Source: Burkholderia cepacia
GTDB taxonomy: Bacteria > Pseudomonadota > Gammaproteobacteria > Burkholderiales > Burkholderiaceae
Reading direction: 5' to 3'
Assembly (NCBI RefSeq): GCF_001039005.1
Contig: NZ_LDWR01000056.1
Location: 29,103-93,102, forward strand
DNA length: 64,000 nt
In this document: in pieces, positions 51,907 through 61,146 of the stretch
How positions within the stretch are numbered: the stretch's first letter is position 1
Layout: each line of letters begins with the position of its first letter
Notes under the pieces: generated by a model
Told to the model about the DNA's origin: nothing
Seen by the model: the letters and a program-made list of their open reading frames with translations, nothing else
Databases searched by the model: none
Program-made: the position numbers and the translations under genes

Positions 51907-54060
51907 TTACTTCACGCGCATGCCGGGCTTCGCGCCGCTGTGCGGCTCGAGAATGTAGAGGCCCGGCTCGGCCTTCTCGTCGGTGGCCGATGCGGCGAGC
52001 ACCATCCCTTCGGACAGGCCGAACTTCATCTTGCGCGGCGCAAGATTCGCGACCATCACCGTCAGCTTGCCGACGAGCTGCTCGGGCTGGTACGCCGACT
52101 TGATGCCCGAGAACACGTTGCGGGTCTTTTCCTCGCCGACGTCGAGCGTGAGCTGCAGCAGCTTGTCCGAGCCTTCGACGGCCTGGCACGCGACGATCTT
52201 CGCGATGCGCAGGTCGATCTTCGCGAAATCATCGATCGAGATGGGGGCGTCGTCAGCGCCGTTCACGACGGCCGGCTTCGCGTTCGCCTTGGCGTTCTTC
52301 GTGTCCTTTGCGGCGTTCGCGCTCGCGGCGGCCGCACCGGTTGCCTCGGCCTGCAGCGAATCGCGGTTCGCGGCGAGTAGCGCTTCGATCTGCTTCGCGT
52401 CGACGCGCGTCATCAGGTGCTGGTATGCCTTGATCGGCTGTTCCGACGACAGCGGTTTCGCCGCATCGACCCACGCGAGCGGCGCGATCCCGAAGAACGC
52501 CTCGACCGATTCGGCGACGCGCGGCATCACCGGCTTCAGCGCGAGCGACAGCAGGCGGAAGGCCTCGAGGCTCACGCTGCAGGTTTCGTGCAGCGCGACC
52601 GCATTGGCCGGATCCTTCGCGAGATCCCACGGCTTCGCGCCGTCGACGTACGCATTCACTTCGTCCGCGAGCTCCATCGTGTGGCGCAGCGCGCGGCCGT
52701 ATTCGCGCGCTTCATAGTTCGCGGCGATCTGCGGAATGGCATCGCGCAGCTTCGCGACGAGCGGATGGTTCATCGCGCTGTCCTGCACGCGGCCGTCGAA
52801 GCGCTTGATCAGGAAACCCGCCGCGCGGCTCGCGATGTTCACGTACTTGCCGACGAGGTCGCTGTTCACGCGTGCCTGGAAGTCGTCGAGGTTCAGGTCG
52901 AGGTCTTCCATCGTCGCGTTCAGCTTCGCGGCGAAGTAGTAGCGCAGCCATTCGGGGTTCAGGCCCGTGTCGATGTAGCTCTGCGCGGTGATGAACGTGC
53001 CGCGCGACTTCGACATCTTCGCGCCGTCGACCGTCAGGAAGCCGTGCGCGAACACGTTGGTCGGCGTGCGGTGGCCCGAGAACTCGAGCATCGCGGGCCA
53101 GAACAGCGTGTGGAAGTACAGGATGTCCTTGCCGATGAAGTGATACTGCTCGGTCTTCGAGCCCGGGCGGATCCACGCATCGAAGTCGATGCCGTTGCGG
53201 TCGCACAGGTTCTTGAAGCTCGCGTAGTAACCGACCGGCGCGTCGAGCCACACGTAGAAATACTTGCCGGGCGCGCCCGGGATCTCGAAGCCGAAGTACG
53301 GCGCGTCACGCGAGATGTCCCAGTCGGCGAGCTTGGCTTCGCCGGCGTCGCCGAGCCATTCGCGCATCTTGTTGGTCGCTTCGGGCTGCGCGAGGCCGCT
53401 GACCCATTCGCGCAGGAACGACTCGCAGCGCGGGTCGGACAGGCGGAAGAAGTAGTGCTTCGATTTCTTGCGCACCGGCGTCGCGCCCGACACGACCGAA
53501 TACGGGTTCAGCAGTTCGGTCGGCAGGTAGGTCGAGCCGCACACTTCGCAGTTGTCGCCGTACTGGTCCTTCGCGTGGCACTTCGGGCACTCGCCCTTGA
53601 TGAAGCGGTCCGGCAGGAACATTTCCTTGACGGGGTCGTACGCCTGCTCGATTTCGCGCTCGGCGATCAGGCCGGCTTCCTGCAGCGCGAGGTAGATCTT
53701 CTCGCTCAGCACGCGGTTCTCGTCCGAATCGGTCGAGTAGAAGTTGTCGAACGACACGCCGAAGCTGTCGAAGTCGCGCTTGTGCTCGGTCCACACGCGT
53801 TCGATCAGCTGCTTCGGCGTGAGGCCTTCCTTCTCCGCGCGCAGCATGACCGGCGTGCCGTGCGTATCGTCGGCGCCGATGTAATAGACCTCATGGCCAT
53901 GCATTCGCAGCGCCCGCACCCAGATGTCGGTCTGGATGTACTCGACCAGGTGGCCGATGTGGATCTGCCCGTTGGCATAGGGCAGTGCGGACGTAACGAG
54001 GATCTGGCGGCTGCCTTGCGGCGCCGCAGCCTGCACGGAAGTGAGGTCGGATGCGGACAT
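51907..54060 (-). CDS. metG: Methionyl-tRNA synthetase
   Basis: A 717-residue class I aminoacyl-tRNA synthetase. HIGH is at residues 34-37 (GQIHIGHLVEY). The zinc knuckle is CPKCHAKDQYGDNCEVCG at about 160. KMSKS is in GAKMSKSRGTF. The anticodon-binding domain follows. A low-complexity Ala/Lys linker leads to a C-terminal tRNA-binding OB domain (FAKIDLRIAKIVACQAVEG) needed for dimerisation. All expected parts are present. It is monocistronic and convergent with the methyltransferase operon. Confidence 0.96.
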   Translation of the reverse strand: MSASDLTSVQAAAPQGSRQILVTSALPYANGQIHIGHLVEYIQTDIWVRALRMHGHEVYYIGADDTHGTPVMLRAEKEGLTPKQLIERVWTEHKRDFDSFGVSFDNFYSTDSDENRVLSEKIYLALQEAGLIAEREIEQAYDPVKEMFLPDRFIKGECPKCHAKDQYGDNCEVCGSTYLPTELLNPYSVVSGATPVRKKSKHYFFRLSDPRCESFLREWVSGLAQPEATNKMREWLGDAGEAKLADWDISRDAPYFGFEIPGAPGKYFYVWLDAPVGYYASFKNLCDRNGIDFDAWIRPGSKTEQYHFIGKDILYFHTLFWPAMLEFSGHRTPTNVFAHGFLTVDGAKMSKSRGTFITAQSYIDTGLNPEWLRYYFAAKLNATMEDLDLNLDDFQARVNSDLVGKYVNIASRAAGFLIKRFDGRVQDSAMNHPLVAKLRDAIPQIAANYEAREYGRALRHTMELADEVNAYVDGAKPWDLAKDPANAVALHETCSVSLEAFRLLSLALKPVMPRVAESVEAFFGIAPLAWVDAAKPLSSEQPIKAYQHLMTRVDAKQIEALLAANRDSLQAEATGAAAASANAAKDTKNAKANAKPAVVNGADDAPISIDDFAKIDLRIAKIVACQAVEGSDKLLQLTLDVGEEKTRNVFSGIKSAYQPEQLVGKLTVMVANLAPRKMKFGLSEGMVLAASATDEKAEPGLYILEPHSGAKPGMRVK

Positions 54061-54434
54061 AGGGTCTGTAGAGGAACAGCGGAAAAACGACGGGAAAGTG
54101 CGATTCTAGCAGGGGCACGGGCCACCGAGGCTGGCAGGCGCCGCGACCGGGCGCCGGAAGGGATGGGGCCGCTTGAACGGCGTGCCCGAGGGGGGGTGTT
54201 GCGGCGCAACACGAATTTCGCGGGCAAAAAAAACCGGGGCGGATACGGCCCCGGAGCAACAACGACAAGAGGAGAATGGTGACGGGCCGGCAACACCAGC
54301 CACGTACCGTAAATACTGACCACGGCCCGCGACGGAAGTTCGAAATTTTTTTCGACTTGTTACCGGCCCCGGCGGACGCTTGGTCCGGCGGGGCTGCGCG
54401 GGCGGCGTGCCCGTGCGTTCTCCTCGTCGTGCGC
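54061..54434. other. Intergenic region between metG and OmpA-like gene
   Basis: 374 bases without a supported gene. It contains the terminator at 54226-54254 for the OmpA-like gene. An imperfect palindrome, AAGTTCGAAATTTTTTTCGACTT, lies near 54340 within the same 3' untranslated region. The metG promoter must lie at about 54061-54130. I see no RNA gene. Confidence 0.6.
54226..54254 (-). terminator. Rho-independent terminator of OmpA-like gene
   Basis: On the - strand, CCGGGGC...GCCCCGG followed by eight T. It lies about 180 bases beyond the stop of the OmpA-like gene, leaving an unusually long 3' untranslated region. Confidence 0.75.
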
Positions 54435-55079
54435 TTACTGCGCCTGCGCTGCGCGCAGGTAGATTTCGACGCGGCGGTTCTGTGCGCGGCCGGCTTCGGA
54501 CGCGTTGTCCGCGATCGGGTTCGACGCGCCCATGCCTTGCGCCGACAGACGGCCGCCGTTGACGCCGCGCTGCGCGAGCGCGTTCACGACGCTTTGCGCG
54601 CGGTTCTGCGACAGCGTCTGGTTCAGTTGCGCCGAGCCCGTGCTGTCCGTGTAGCCGACGATCGATGCCGTCACTTGCGGGTTCTGGTTCAGCGTCGTCG
54701 CCAGGTCGTTCAGCAGCGGCGTGAAGGCCGGCGTGATCGCGTACTGGTTCGTCGCGAACGTCACCGCGCTCGGCACGTTCAGCTTCAGCGAGCCGTCCGG
54801 CTGCTCGGTCACCTGCGTGCCCGTCTGGGCTGCCGACGGTGCGAGCTTGTTCTTGATCGCCTGCCAGTTGTAACCCGTCACGCCGCCGACCAGTGCGCCG
54901 ACGCCCGCGCCGATCGCCGCGCCCTTGCCGCCGCCCGCCAGCGCGCCGATGCCTGCGCCCAGCGCCGCACCCGTGCCGGTACCGACGGCCGTGTTGGTGC
55001 CTTGCGGCGATGCGCAGCCTGCCAGCACTGCACCGGCCAGGGCGAAGACGGACAGGCGAGTCGCGATTTTCATGTTCAT
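54435..55079 (-). CDS. OmpA-family lipoprotein with glycine zipper
   Basis: A 214-residue outer-membrane lipoprotein. The signal peptide ends with lipobox LAGC (about residue 19-22). A glycine-zipper region (GAALGAGIGALAGGGKGAAI and onward to GGVTGYNW, about 34-70) resembles YMGG/YiaD-type proteins. The C-terminal OmpA peptidoglycan-binding domain contains IVGYTDSTGSAQLNQTLSQN and NRRVEIYL. It probably anchors the outer membrane to peptidoglycan. It has a long 3' untranslated region with its own terminator. Confidence 0.9.
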   Translation of the reverse strand: MNMKIATRLSVFALAGAVLAGCASPQGTNTAVGTGTGAALGAGIGALAGGGKGAAIGAGVGALVGGVTGYNWQAIKNKLAPSAAQTGTQVTEQPDGSLKLNVPSAVTFATNQYAITPAFTPLLNDLATTLNQNPQVTASIVGYTDSTGSAQLNQTLSQNRAQSVVNALAQRGVNGGRLSAQGMGASNPIADNASEAGRAQNRRVEIYLRAAQAQ

Positions 55080-55427
55080 CTTGGATTCCTCTCTTGGTTG
55101 AACGAGTCGACAACGACAACAACAGTTACGGCTCCCCGCGCGGGCCGCCCGGAAAAGGCGGGCCGGCCAGCGCTCGCGGCAGCCGCCGAGGCGGCCGCTT
55201 GCCCTGTCCGTCAGCGTGGCTGTTCGGACAGCGTGACGCGTCAGCCTCTACAATATAGGCGGTTAGTGGCCGATTTGGCCCCATAGCATGCCGCAGGCGA
55301 AGATTGCGCCGGGTCGCGCGTTCGCGCAATGGCGTGCAACAGATTCTTTCACTTTTCCCGATTTTCGCAGCGTAATTTGATATTTTTTGACGTTTGCGCG
55401 CGAGAAAAACGTTTTCATGGAGTTTCG

Positions 55428-56519
55428 ATGAGCATTGACCGGGCACAAGTCGACGCCGCGCTGGCGGCAGTCGTCGACCCCAATACCGGCCGCCCGTATG
55501 CGGCGAGCAAGGGCGTGCGCAACGTCGCGATCGACGGCGACGTCGTGGCGCTCGACGTGGTGCTCGGCTACCCGGCGCGCAGCCAGCACGACGACGTGCG
55601 CGCGCGCATCGTCGCGGCGCTTCAGGCCGTGCCCGGCGTGCGCGACGCGCGCGTCGCCGTGTCGCAGGAGATCGTCGCGCACACGGTGCAGCGCGGCGTG
55701 AAGCTGCTGCCGAACGTGAAGAACATCGTTGCGGTCGCGTCGGGCAAGGGCGGCGTCGGCAAGAGCACGACGGCCGTGAACCTCGCGCTCGCGCTCGCCG
55801 CGGAAGGCGCGTCGGTCGGCATCCTCGATGCCGACATCTACGGCCCGTCGCTGCCGACGATGCTCGGCATTCACGGCCAGCGTCCCGAGTCGCCCGACAA
55901 CCAGTCGATGAACCCGCTCGTCGGCCACGGGCTGCAGGCGAACTCGATCGGCTTCCTGATCGAGGAAGACAACCCGATGGTGTGGCGCGGCCCGATGGCG
56001 ACCTCCGCGCTCGAGCAGCTGCTGCGCCAGACCAACTGGCGCGAGCTTGACTACCTGATCGTCGACATGCCGCCCGGCACGGGCGACATCCAGCTCACGC
56101 TCGCGCAGCGCGTGCCCGTCACCGGCGCGGTGATCGTCACGACGCCGCAGGACATCGCGCTGCTCGACGCGAAGAAGGGCTTGAAGATGTTCGAGAAGGT
56201 CGGGATTCCGATCCTCGGCATCGTCGAGAACATGAGCATCCACATCTGCTCGAACTGCGGCCACGAGGAGCACATCTTCGGCGCCGGCGGAGCCGAGCGG
56301 ATGGCGAAGGACTACGATGTGACCGTGCTCGGCAGCCTGCCGCTCGACATCGCGATCCGCGAGCGGGCCGACAGCGGCACGCCGACGGTCGCGGCCGATC
56401 CGGACGGCGCGCTGGCACGCCGTTATCGCGATATCGCGCGCGGGGTCGCGCTGGCGATTGCCGAGCGCGCGCGCGACATGACGTCGAAGTTCCCGACGAT
56501 CGTTGTTCAAAATACGTAA
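55428..56519 (+). CDS. apbC: Iron-sulfur cluster carrier protein Mrp/ApbC
   Basis: A 363-residue scaffold/carrier of the Mrp/NBP35 family that transfers [4Fe-4S] clusters. The N-terminal MIP18-like domain occupies about 1-90. The ATPase domain has VASGKGGVGKSTTAVNLALALA at about 103-124. The cluster-binding Cys pair is in HICSNCGHEEHIF. ATG 55428 has GGAG at the right distance. The gene is monocistronic. Confidence 0.94.
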   Translation: MSIDRAQVDAALAAVVDPNTGRPYAASKGVRNVAIDGDVVALDVVLGYPARSQHDDVRARIVAALQAVPGVRDARVAVSQEIVAHTVQRGVKLLPNVKNIVAVASGKGGVGKSTTAVNLALALAAEGASVGILDADIYGPSLPTMLGIHGQRPESPDNQSMNPLVGHGLQANSIGFLIEEDNPMVWRGPMATSALEQLLRQTNWRELDYLIVDMPPGTGDIQLTLAQRVPVTGAVIVTTPQDIALLDAKKGLKMFEKVGIPILGIVENMSIHICSNCGHEEHIFGAGGAERMAKDYDVTVLGSLPLDIAIRERADSGTPTVAADPDGALARRYRDIARGVALAIAERARDMTSKFPTIVVQNT

Positions 56520-56652
56520 AACCCTTGCGGGGCGGGGCCTCACGCTGTTTACGGCGCCGCGAGGCGCGGTATCATGGCGACTTTGCCCGGGTCCCTTTAC
56601 CCGCCCGGCGCGGCCGTTGTGTCAAACGGCCGTCAGCCGGCATGAGGATCGA

Positions 56653-57189
56653 ATGAAACAACGACATCACGGCGTGCGCGCCGGCCGCGCGCGGCGCGCG
56701 CTGCTGGCCGCCGCCGCGCTGGGCCTGCTGGCCGGCTGTACCTCCTTTTCCTCGTCGCACGAAAAACGGGCCGACGCACAACTGCAGCCGACGGTCGGCT
56801 CGCAGACGCGCGGCGCGGTGACGTTCGTCGAGCGTCCGGACGGCGTCCAGGTCACCTACAACCTGGTCGGCCTGCCGCCGAACAGCGATCACGCGTTGCA
56901 GGTGCACGAGCGCGGCGACTGCAACGCGGGCGACGGATCGAGCGCCGGCCCGGTGTTCGCGCCGGCCGCCGATCGCCTGCGCGCGGGCGCCCGCGTCGCC
57001 GGCGATCTCGGCAACATCCATGCGGATGCGAATGGCGTCGCGGCCGGCTTCATCGTCGCTCCTGATCTGGCCCTCGATGGCGTGCGCTCGGCGATGAACC
57101 GCGCGGCACTGGTGCACCGCGACTCGAGCGATCCCGCGTTTCCGCAGCATGGCGCGGGGCCCGCGCTCGCTTGCGGCGTGATCCGTTGA
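56653..57189 (+). CDS. SodC-like lipoprotein with degenerate metal sites
   Basis: A 178-residue outer-membrane or periplasmic lipoprotein: lipobox LAGC at about 26-29, then a Cu/Zn superoxide dismutase-like domain (from about residue 50). The fold signs GDLGNIHADANG and ALACGVIR are present, as are both disulfide cysteines (GDC and ACG). But the usual copper site HxH is QVH, AGGH is AGPV and the bridging His region is ARVAGDLG. Several ligands are therefore missing and true SOD activity is doubtful. It may be a metal-binding or structural relative. ATG 56653 begins the signal peptide. Confidence 0.82.
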   Translation: MKQRHHGVRAGRARRALLAAAALGLLAGCTSFSSSHEKRADAQLQPTVGSQTRGAVTFVERPDGVQVTYNLVGLPPNSDHALQVHERGDCNAGDGSSAGPVFAPAADRLRAGARVAGDLGNIHADANGVAAGFIVAPDLALDGVRSAMNRAALVHRDSSDPAFPQHGAGPALACGVIR

Positions 57190-57301
57190 CGGCTGCCGCG
57201 TGCGCCGCGCGATGATCGCGTAAAATGTCCGCCTTTCCCGGCCGCCGCCTCGCGCGAGCGGCGCCCCCTGATTGTCACGCAGCGTTTCCTGGCGCCCCGA
57301 T

Positions 57302-57871
57302 ATGAGTATCAAGTCCGACAAATGGATTCGGCGCATGGCCGAAGAGCACAAGATGATCGAGCCGTTCATGCCCGATCAGGTTCGCGAGTCCGCGGACGGC
57401 CGCCGGATCGTCAGCTACGGCACGTCGAGCTACGGCTACGACATCCGCTGCGCGGACGAATTCAAGATCTTCACGAACATCAACTCGACGATCGTCGATC
57501 CGAAGAACTTCGACGAGGGTTCGTTTGTCGATTTCAAGGGCGACGTGTGCATCATCCCGCCGAACTCGTTCGCGCTGGCCCGCACCGTCGAATATTTCCG
57601 CATCCCGCGCACCGTGCTGACCGTCTGCCTCGGCAAGTCGACCTATGCGCGCTGCGGGATCATCGTCAACGTGACGCCGTTCGAACCCGAGTGGGAAGGC
57701 TACGTCACGCTGGAATTCTCGAATACCACGCCGTTGCCCGCGAAGATCTACGCGAACGAAGGCGTCGCCCAGGTGCTCTTCTTCGAGAGCGACGAAGTGT
57801 GCGACGTGTCGTATGCCGATCGCGGCGGCAAGTATCAGGGTCAGCGCGGTGTCACGCTGCCGAAAACCTGA
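57302..57871 (+). CDS. dcd: dCTP deaminase
   Basis: A 189-residue trimeric enzyme converting dCTP to dUTP. The typical start is MSIKSDKWIRRMAEEHKMIEPF (partly shown). SYGTSSYGYDIRCADEF carries the substrate loop, STYARCGIIVNVTPFEPEWEG includes the catalytic Glu region, and GVAQVLFFESDE follows. Length fits the family. The hairpin at 57905-57940 follows the stop codon. Confidence 0.95.
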   Translation: MSIKSDKWIRRMAEEHKMIEPFMPDQVRESADGRRIVSYGTSSYGYDIRCADEFKIFTNINSTIVDPKNFDEGSFVDFKGDVCIIPPNSFALARTVEYFRIPRTVLTVCLGKSTYARCGIIVNVTPFEPEWEGYVTLEFSNTTPLPAKIYANEGVAQVLFFESDEVCDVSYADRGGKYQGQRGVTLPKT

Positions 57872-57904
57872 TCTGGTTGCATAACGTCTCACCAGTTTCC
57901 GGGT

Positions 57905-57940
57905 GACCGCTGCGCGTGACGCGCCGCGGTCGTTCTTTTT
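57905..57940 (+). terminator. Rho-independent terminator after dcd
   Basis: GACCGC-TGCGCG...CGCGCC-GCGGTC stem followed by GTTCTTTTT. It ends 13 bases before the next start codon, so its T-run lies beside the ribosome-binding site GGAG of the decarboxylase gene. Confidence 0.7.
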
Positions 57941-57952
57941 GGAGAATCGCCC

Positions 57953-60232
57953 ATGAAGTTTCGTTTTCCCGTCGTCATCATCGACGAAGATTTCCGCTCC
58001 GAGAACATCTCGGGCTCCGGCATCCGGGCATTGGCCGAAGCGATCGAGAAGGAGGGCGTCGAAGTCCTCGGCCTCACGAGCTACGGCGATCTGACGTCGT
58101 TCGCGCAGCAGTCGAGCCGCGCGTCGTGCTTCATCCTGTCGATCGACGACGACGAACTCATGCTCGGCGAAACCGGCCCGGACGGCGAGCTGCCGGAGCT
58201 CGCGACCGCGATCATCGAGCTGCGCGCGTTCGTCACCGAAGTGCGCCGCCGCAACGCGGACATCCCGATCTTCCTGTACGGCGAGACGCGCACGTCGCGC
58301 CATCTGCCGAACGACATCCTGCGCGAATTGCACGGCTTCATCCATATGTTCGAGGACACGCCGGAGTTCGTCGCGCGCCACATCATCCGCGAGGCGAAGG
58401 TCTATCTCGACTCGCTCGCGCCGCCGTTCTTCAAGGAACTCGTCAAGTACGCGGACGAAGGCTCGTACTCGTGGCACTGCCCGGGTCACTCGGGCGGCGT
58501 CGCGTTCCTGAAGAACCCGCTCGGCCAGATGTTCCACCAGTTCTTCGGCGAGAACATGCTGCGCGCGGACGTCTGTAACGCGGTGGACGAACTCGGCCAG
58601 TTGCTCGACCACACGGGCCCGGTCGCCGCGTCCGAGCGCAATGCGGCGCGCATCTTCAGCGCCGACCACCTGTTCTTCGTGACCAACGGCACGTCGACGT
58701 CGAACAAGATCGTCTGGCACGCGACGGTCGCGCCGGGCGACATCGTGCTGGTCGACCGCAACTGCCACAAGTCGATCCTGCACGCGATCACGATGACGGG
58801 CGCGATCCCCGTGTTCCTCACGCCGACGCGCAACCATTTCGGCATCATCGGGCCGATCCCGCGCGACGAATTCAAGCCGGAAAACATCCGCAAGAAGATC
58901 GAGGCGAACCCGTTCGCGCGCGAGGCGCTGCGCGAGAACCCGGACATGAAGCCGCGGATCCTGACGATCACGCAGAGCACGTACGACGGCGTCGTCTACA
59001 ACGTCGAGATGATCAAGGACCTGCTCGGCGACCTGCTCGATACCCTGCACTTCGACGAAGCGTGGCTGCCGCATGCGACGTTCCACGACTTCTACCGCGA
59101 CATGCACGCGATCGGCGACGGCCGTCCGCGCACCGGCGCGCTCGTGTTCGCGACGCACTCGACGCACAAGCTGCTCGCCGGCATCTCGCAGGCGTCGCAG
59201 ATCGTCGTGCAGGATTCGGAGAACCGCACGTTCGACAAGCACCGCTTCAACGAGGCGTACCTGATGCACACGTCGACGAGCCCGCAGTACGCGATCATCG
59301 CGTCGTGCGACGTCGCGGCCGCGATGATGGAGCCGCCGGGCGGCACCGCGCTGGTCGAGGAATCGATCGCCGAGGCGATCGATTTCCGCCGCGCGATGCG
59401 CAAGGTCGACGCCGAATACGGCGACGACTGGTTCTTCAGCGTGTGGGGCCCGGACAACCTGTCGGAAGAGGGCATTGGCTCGCGCGAAGACTGGATGCTG
59501 AAGCCGAACGACCACTGGCACGGCTTCGGCCCGCTCGCGGAAGGCTTCAACATGCTCGACCCGATCAAGGCGACGATCATCACGCCGGGGCTCGACGTCG
59601 ACGGCGAGTTCGGCGAGACGGGCATTCCGGCCGCGATCGTCACGAAGTACCTGGCCGAGCACGGGATCATCGTCGAGAAGACCGGCCTGTACTCGTTCTT
59701 CATCATGTTCACGATCGGCATCACGAAGGGCCGCTGGAACTCGATGGTGACCGAGCTGCAGCAGTTCAAGGACGATTACGACAACAACCAGCCGCTGTGG
59801 CGCGTGCTGCCGGAATTCGTCGCGCAGCATCCGCGTTACGAGCGTGTCGGCCTGCGCGACCTGTGCGCGCAGATCCACGACGTGTACCGCGCGAACGACA
59901 TCGCACGCCTGACGACGGAGATGTACCTGTCGGACATGGAACCGGCGATGAAGCCGTCGGACGCGTTCGCGAAGCTCGCGCACCGCAAGATCGATCGTGT
60001 GCCGCTCGACGAGCTCGAAGGCCGCGTGACGAGCATCCTGCTGACGCCGTACCCGCCGGGCATCCCGCTGCTGATTCCGGGCGAGCGCTTCAACAAGACG
60101 ATCGTGAACTACCTGCGGTTCGCGCGCGACTTCAACGAGCGTTTCCCGGGCTTCCACACCGACATCCACGGCCTCGTCGCGGAAGAGGTGAACGGCCGCG
60201 TCGAGTACTTCGTCGACTGCGTGCGCGACTGA
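57953..60232 (+). CDS. Orn/Lys/Arg family amino-acid decarboxylase
   Basis: A 759-residue PLP-dependent decarboxylase of the large (fold type I) inducible family: LdcI, AdiA, SpeF. The N-terminal response-regulator-like wing spans about 1-140 (VVIIDEDFRSENISGSGIRALA). The PLP domain has Lys406 in ATHSTHKLLAG. C-terminal domain after about 560. Substrate (lysine, arginine or ornithine) cannot be told by eye; the size fits a decameric acid-stress enzyme. The stop overlaps the next start by one base (TGATG). Confidence 0.93.
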   Translation: MKFRFPVVIIDEDFRSENISGSGIRALAEAIEKEGVEVLGLTSYGDLTSFAQQSSRASCFILSIDDDELMLGETGPDGELPELATAIIELRAFVTEVRRRNADIPIFLYGETRTSRHLPNDILRELHGFIHMFEDTPEFVARHIIREAKVYLDSLAPPFFKELVKYADEGSYSWHCPGHSGGVAFLKNPLGQMFHQFFGENMLRADVCNAVDELGQLLDHTGPVAASERNAARIFSADHLFFVTNGTSTSNKIVWHATVAPGDIVLVDRNCHKSILHAITMTGAIPVFLTPTRNHFGIIGPIPRDEFKPENIRKKIEANPFAREALRENPDMKPRILTITQSTYDGVVYNVEMIKDLLGDLLDTLHFDEAWLPHATFHDFYRDMHAIGDGRPRTGALVFATHSTHKLLAGISQASQIVVQDSENRTFDKHRFNEAYLMHTSTSPQYAIIASCDVAAAMMEPPGGTALVEESIAEAIDFRRAMRKVDAEYGDDWFFSVWGPDNLSEEGIGSREDWMLKPNDHWHGFGPLAEGFNMLDPIKATIITPGLDVDGEFGETGIPAAIVTKYLAEHGIIVEKTGLYSFFIMFTIGITKGRWNSMVTELQQFKDDYDNNQPLWRVLPEFVAQHPRYERVGLRDLCAQIHDVYRANDIARLTTEMYLSDMEPAMKPSDAFAKLAHRKIDRVPLDELEGRVTSILLTPYPPGIPLLIPGERFNKTIVNYLRFARDFNERFPGFHTDIHGLVAEEVNGRVEYFVDCVRD

Positions 60233-61062
60233 TGGCGACGCACGGACGATTCCGGGCGATGCGCGCGGCGCTGGCCGCGCTCGTCGTCTGGGCGGCAGGG
60301 TCGGCTGTGTCGGGTGTCGCGCACGCGGAAGTCGCCGCGGCCGACCCGATCGACGTCGCGATGCGGCAATGTCTCGCGCGGCGCGACCGTTCGTCGACGG
60401 CCGGCCAGATCCAGTGCATGGGCGAAACGCAGCAGCAGTGGCAGGCAGTGATGGACGGCGCCTACCAGCGCCTGTTGAAGGATGCGCCGGCCGATGCGAA
60501 GCGCGGCTGGCAGGACAGCCAGCGTCATTGGCTTACGTGGCGCAAGGATGAAGTGCATCTGCTGAAGGCCGTGTACGACACGACGCGCGGCACCGCGTAC
60601 GCGATGTCGAGCGCCGACCTGCAGCTGCAGCCCGTGCGCGATCGTGCGCTTGCGCTGCGCGGCGCGGCCGATCGCTATGCGCCGCCGCCCGCCGCCGTAC
60701 CGGTCGCGGCCACGAGCGGCGCGCAGGGTGGCGCGAGCGCGGCCCAGGACGCGGCCCAGAGCGCGGCCAAGCCGAACGGCAAGCCGGCGAACGCGCCGCG
60801 CGACCCGGCCGTGCGCCGCGTGCGGCCGTGCGAACAGGATGCCGCGTGCGAGCACGCGCTGTTCGACCTGAATCGCTATTACCAGAAGCTGCGCCGCAAG
60901 ATGCCCGCGCATTCGGCTGCGACGCTCGTGCGTGCGCAGCGCGCGTGGATCGCGTTCCGCGATGCGACCGCACCGCTCGTCGGCGAGGACGGGCGCGTCG
61001 ACCTGATCGGCGCGCGCATCGCGACGATGAAGCGGCTGTCGGAGACGGCCGGCAACAAATAA
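60232..61062 (+). CDS. LprI-like secreted protein with two DUF1311 modules
   Basis: A 276-residue exported protein: a signal peptide of about 30 residues (ending AHAEV), then two modules of the lysozyme-inhibitor LprI/DUF1311 type. The first has CLARRDRSSTAGQIQCMGETQQQWQ at about 44-68 (partly shown) and WQDSQRHWLTWR. The second has ARKMPA-like KLRRKMPAHSAATLVRAQ and AWIAFRDA. They are joined by an Ala/Gln/Pro-rich linker (about 150-195). Lysozyme inhibition is the role known for related proteins, not proven here. The start overlaps the decarboxylase stop, so both are translated from one mRNA. Confidence 0.82.
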   Translation: MATHGRFRAMRAALAALVVWAAGSAVSGVAHAEVAAADPIDVAMRQCLARRDRSSTAGQIQCMGETQQQWQAVMDGAYQRLLKDAPADAKRGWQDSQRHWLTWRKDEVHLLKAVYDTTRGTAYAMSSADLQLQPVRDRALALRGAADRYAPPPAAVPVAATSGAQGGASAAQDAAQSAAKPNGKPANAPRDPAVRRVRPCEQDAACEHALFDLNRYYQKLRRKMPAHSAATLVRAQRAWIAFRDATAPLVGEDGRVDLIGARIATMKRLSETAGNK

Positions 61063-61096
61063 AGGCCGTCGCGACGCCGGTCGGTGGGCGACAACA

Positions 61097-61122
61097 AAAC
61101 GGGCACCCTCGGGTGCCCGTTT
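61097..61122. terminator. Bidirectional terminator
   Basis: AAACGGGCACC-CTC-GGGTGCCCGTTT between the convergent LprI-like and HAD-phosphatase genes; A- and T-runs flank the 11-bp stem. Confidence 0.85.
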
Positions 61123-61146
61123 GCATTTGGCTTGGTGGCTTGCGGC

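Noticed and set aside
54330..54360. Imperfect palindrome near 54340 as a regulatory site
   Set aside because: It lies in the 3' untranslated region of the OmpA-like gene and looks like a simple AT stem; no support for protein binding.
57275..60169. 964-residue - strand open frame opposite dcd and the decarboxylase
   Set aside because: Arg/Asp/Val-biased composition with no motif, and it crosses two recognised genes. A shadow of high-GC third positions.
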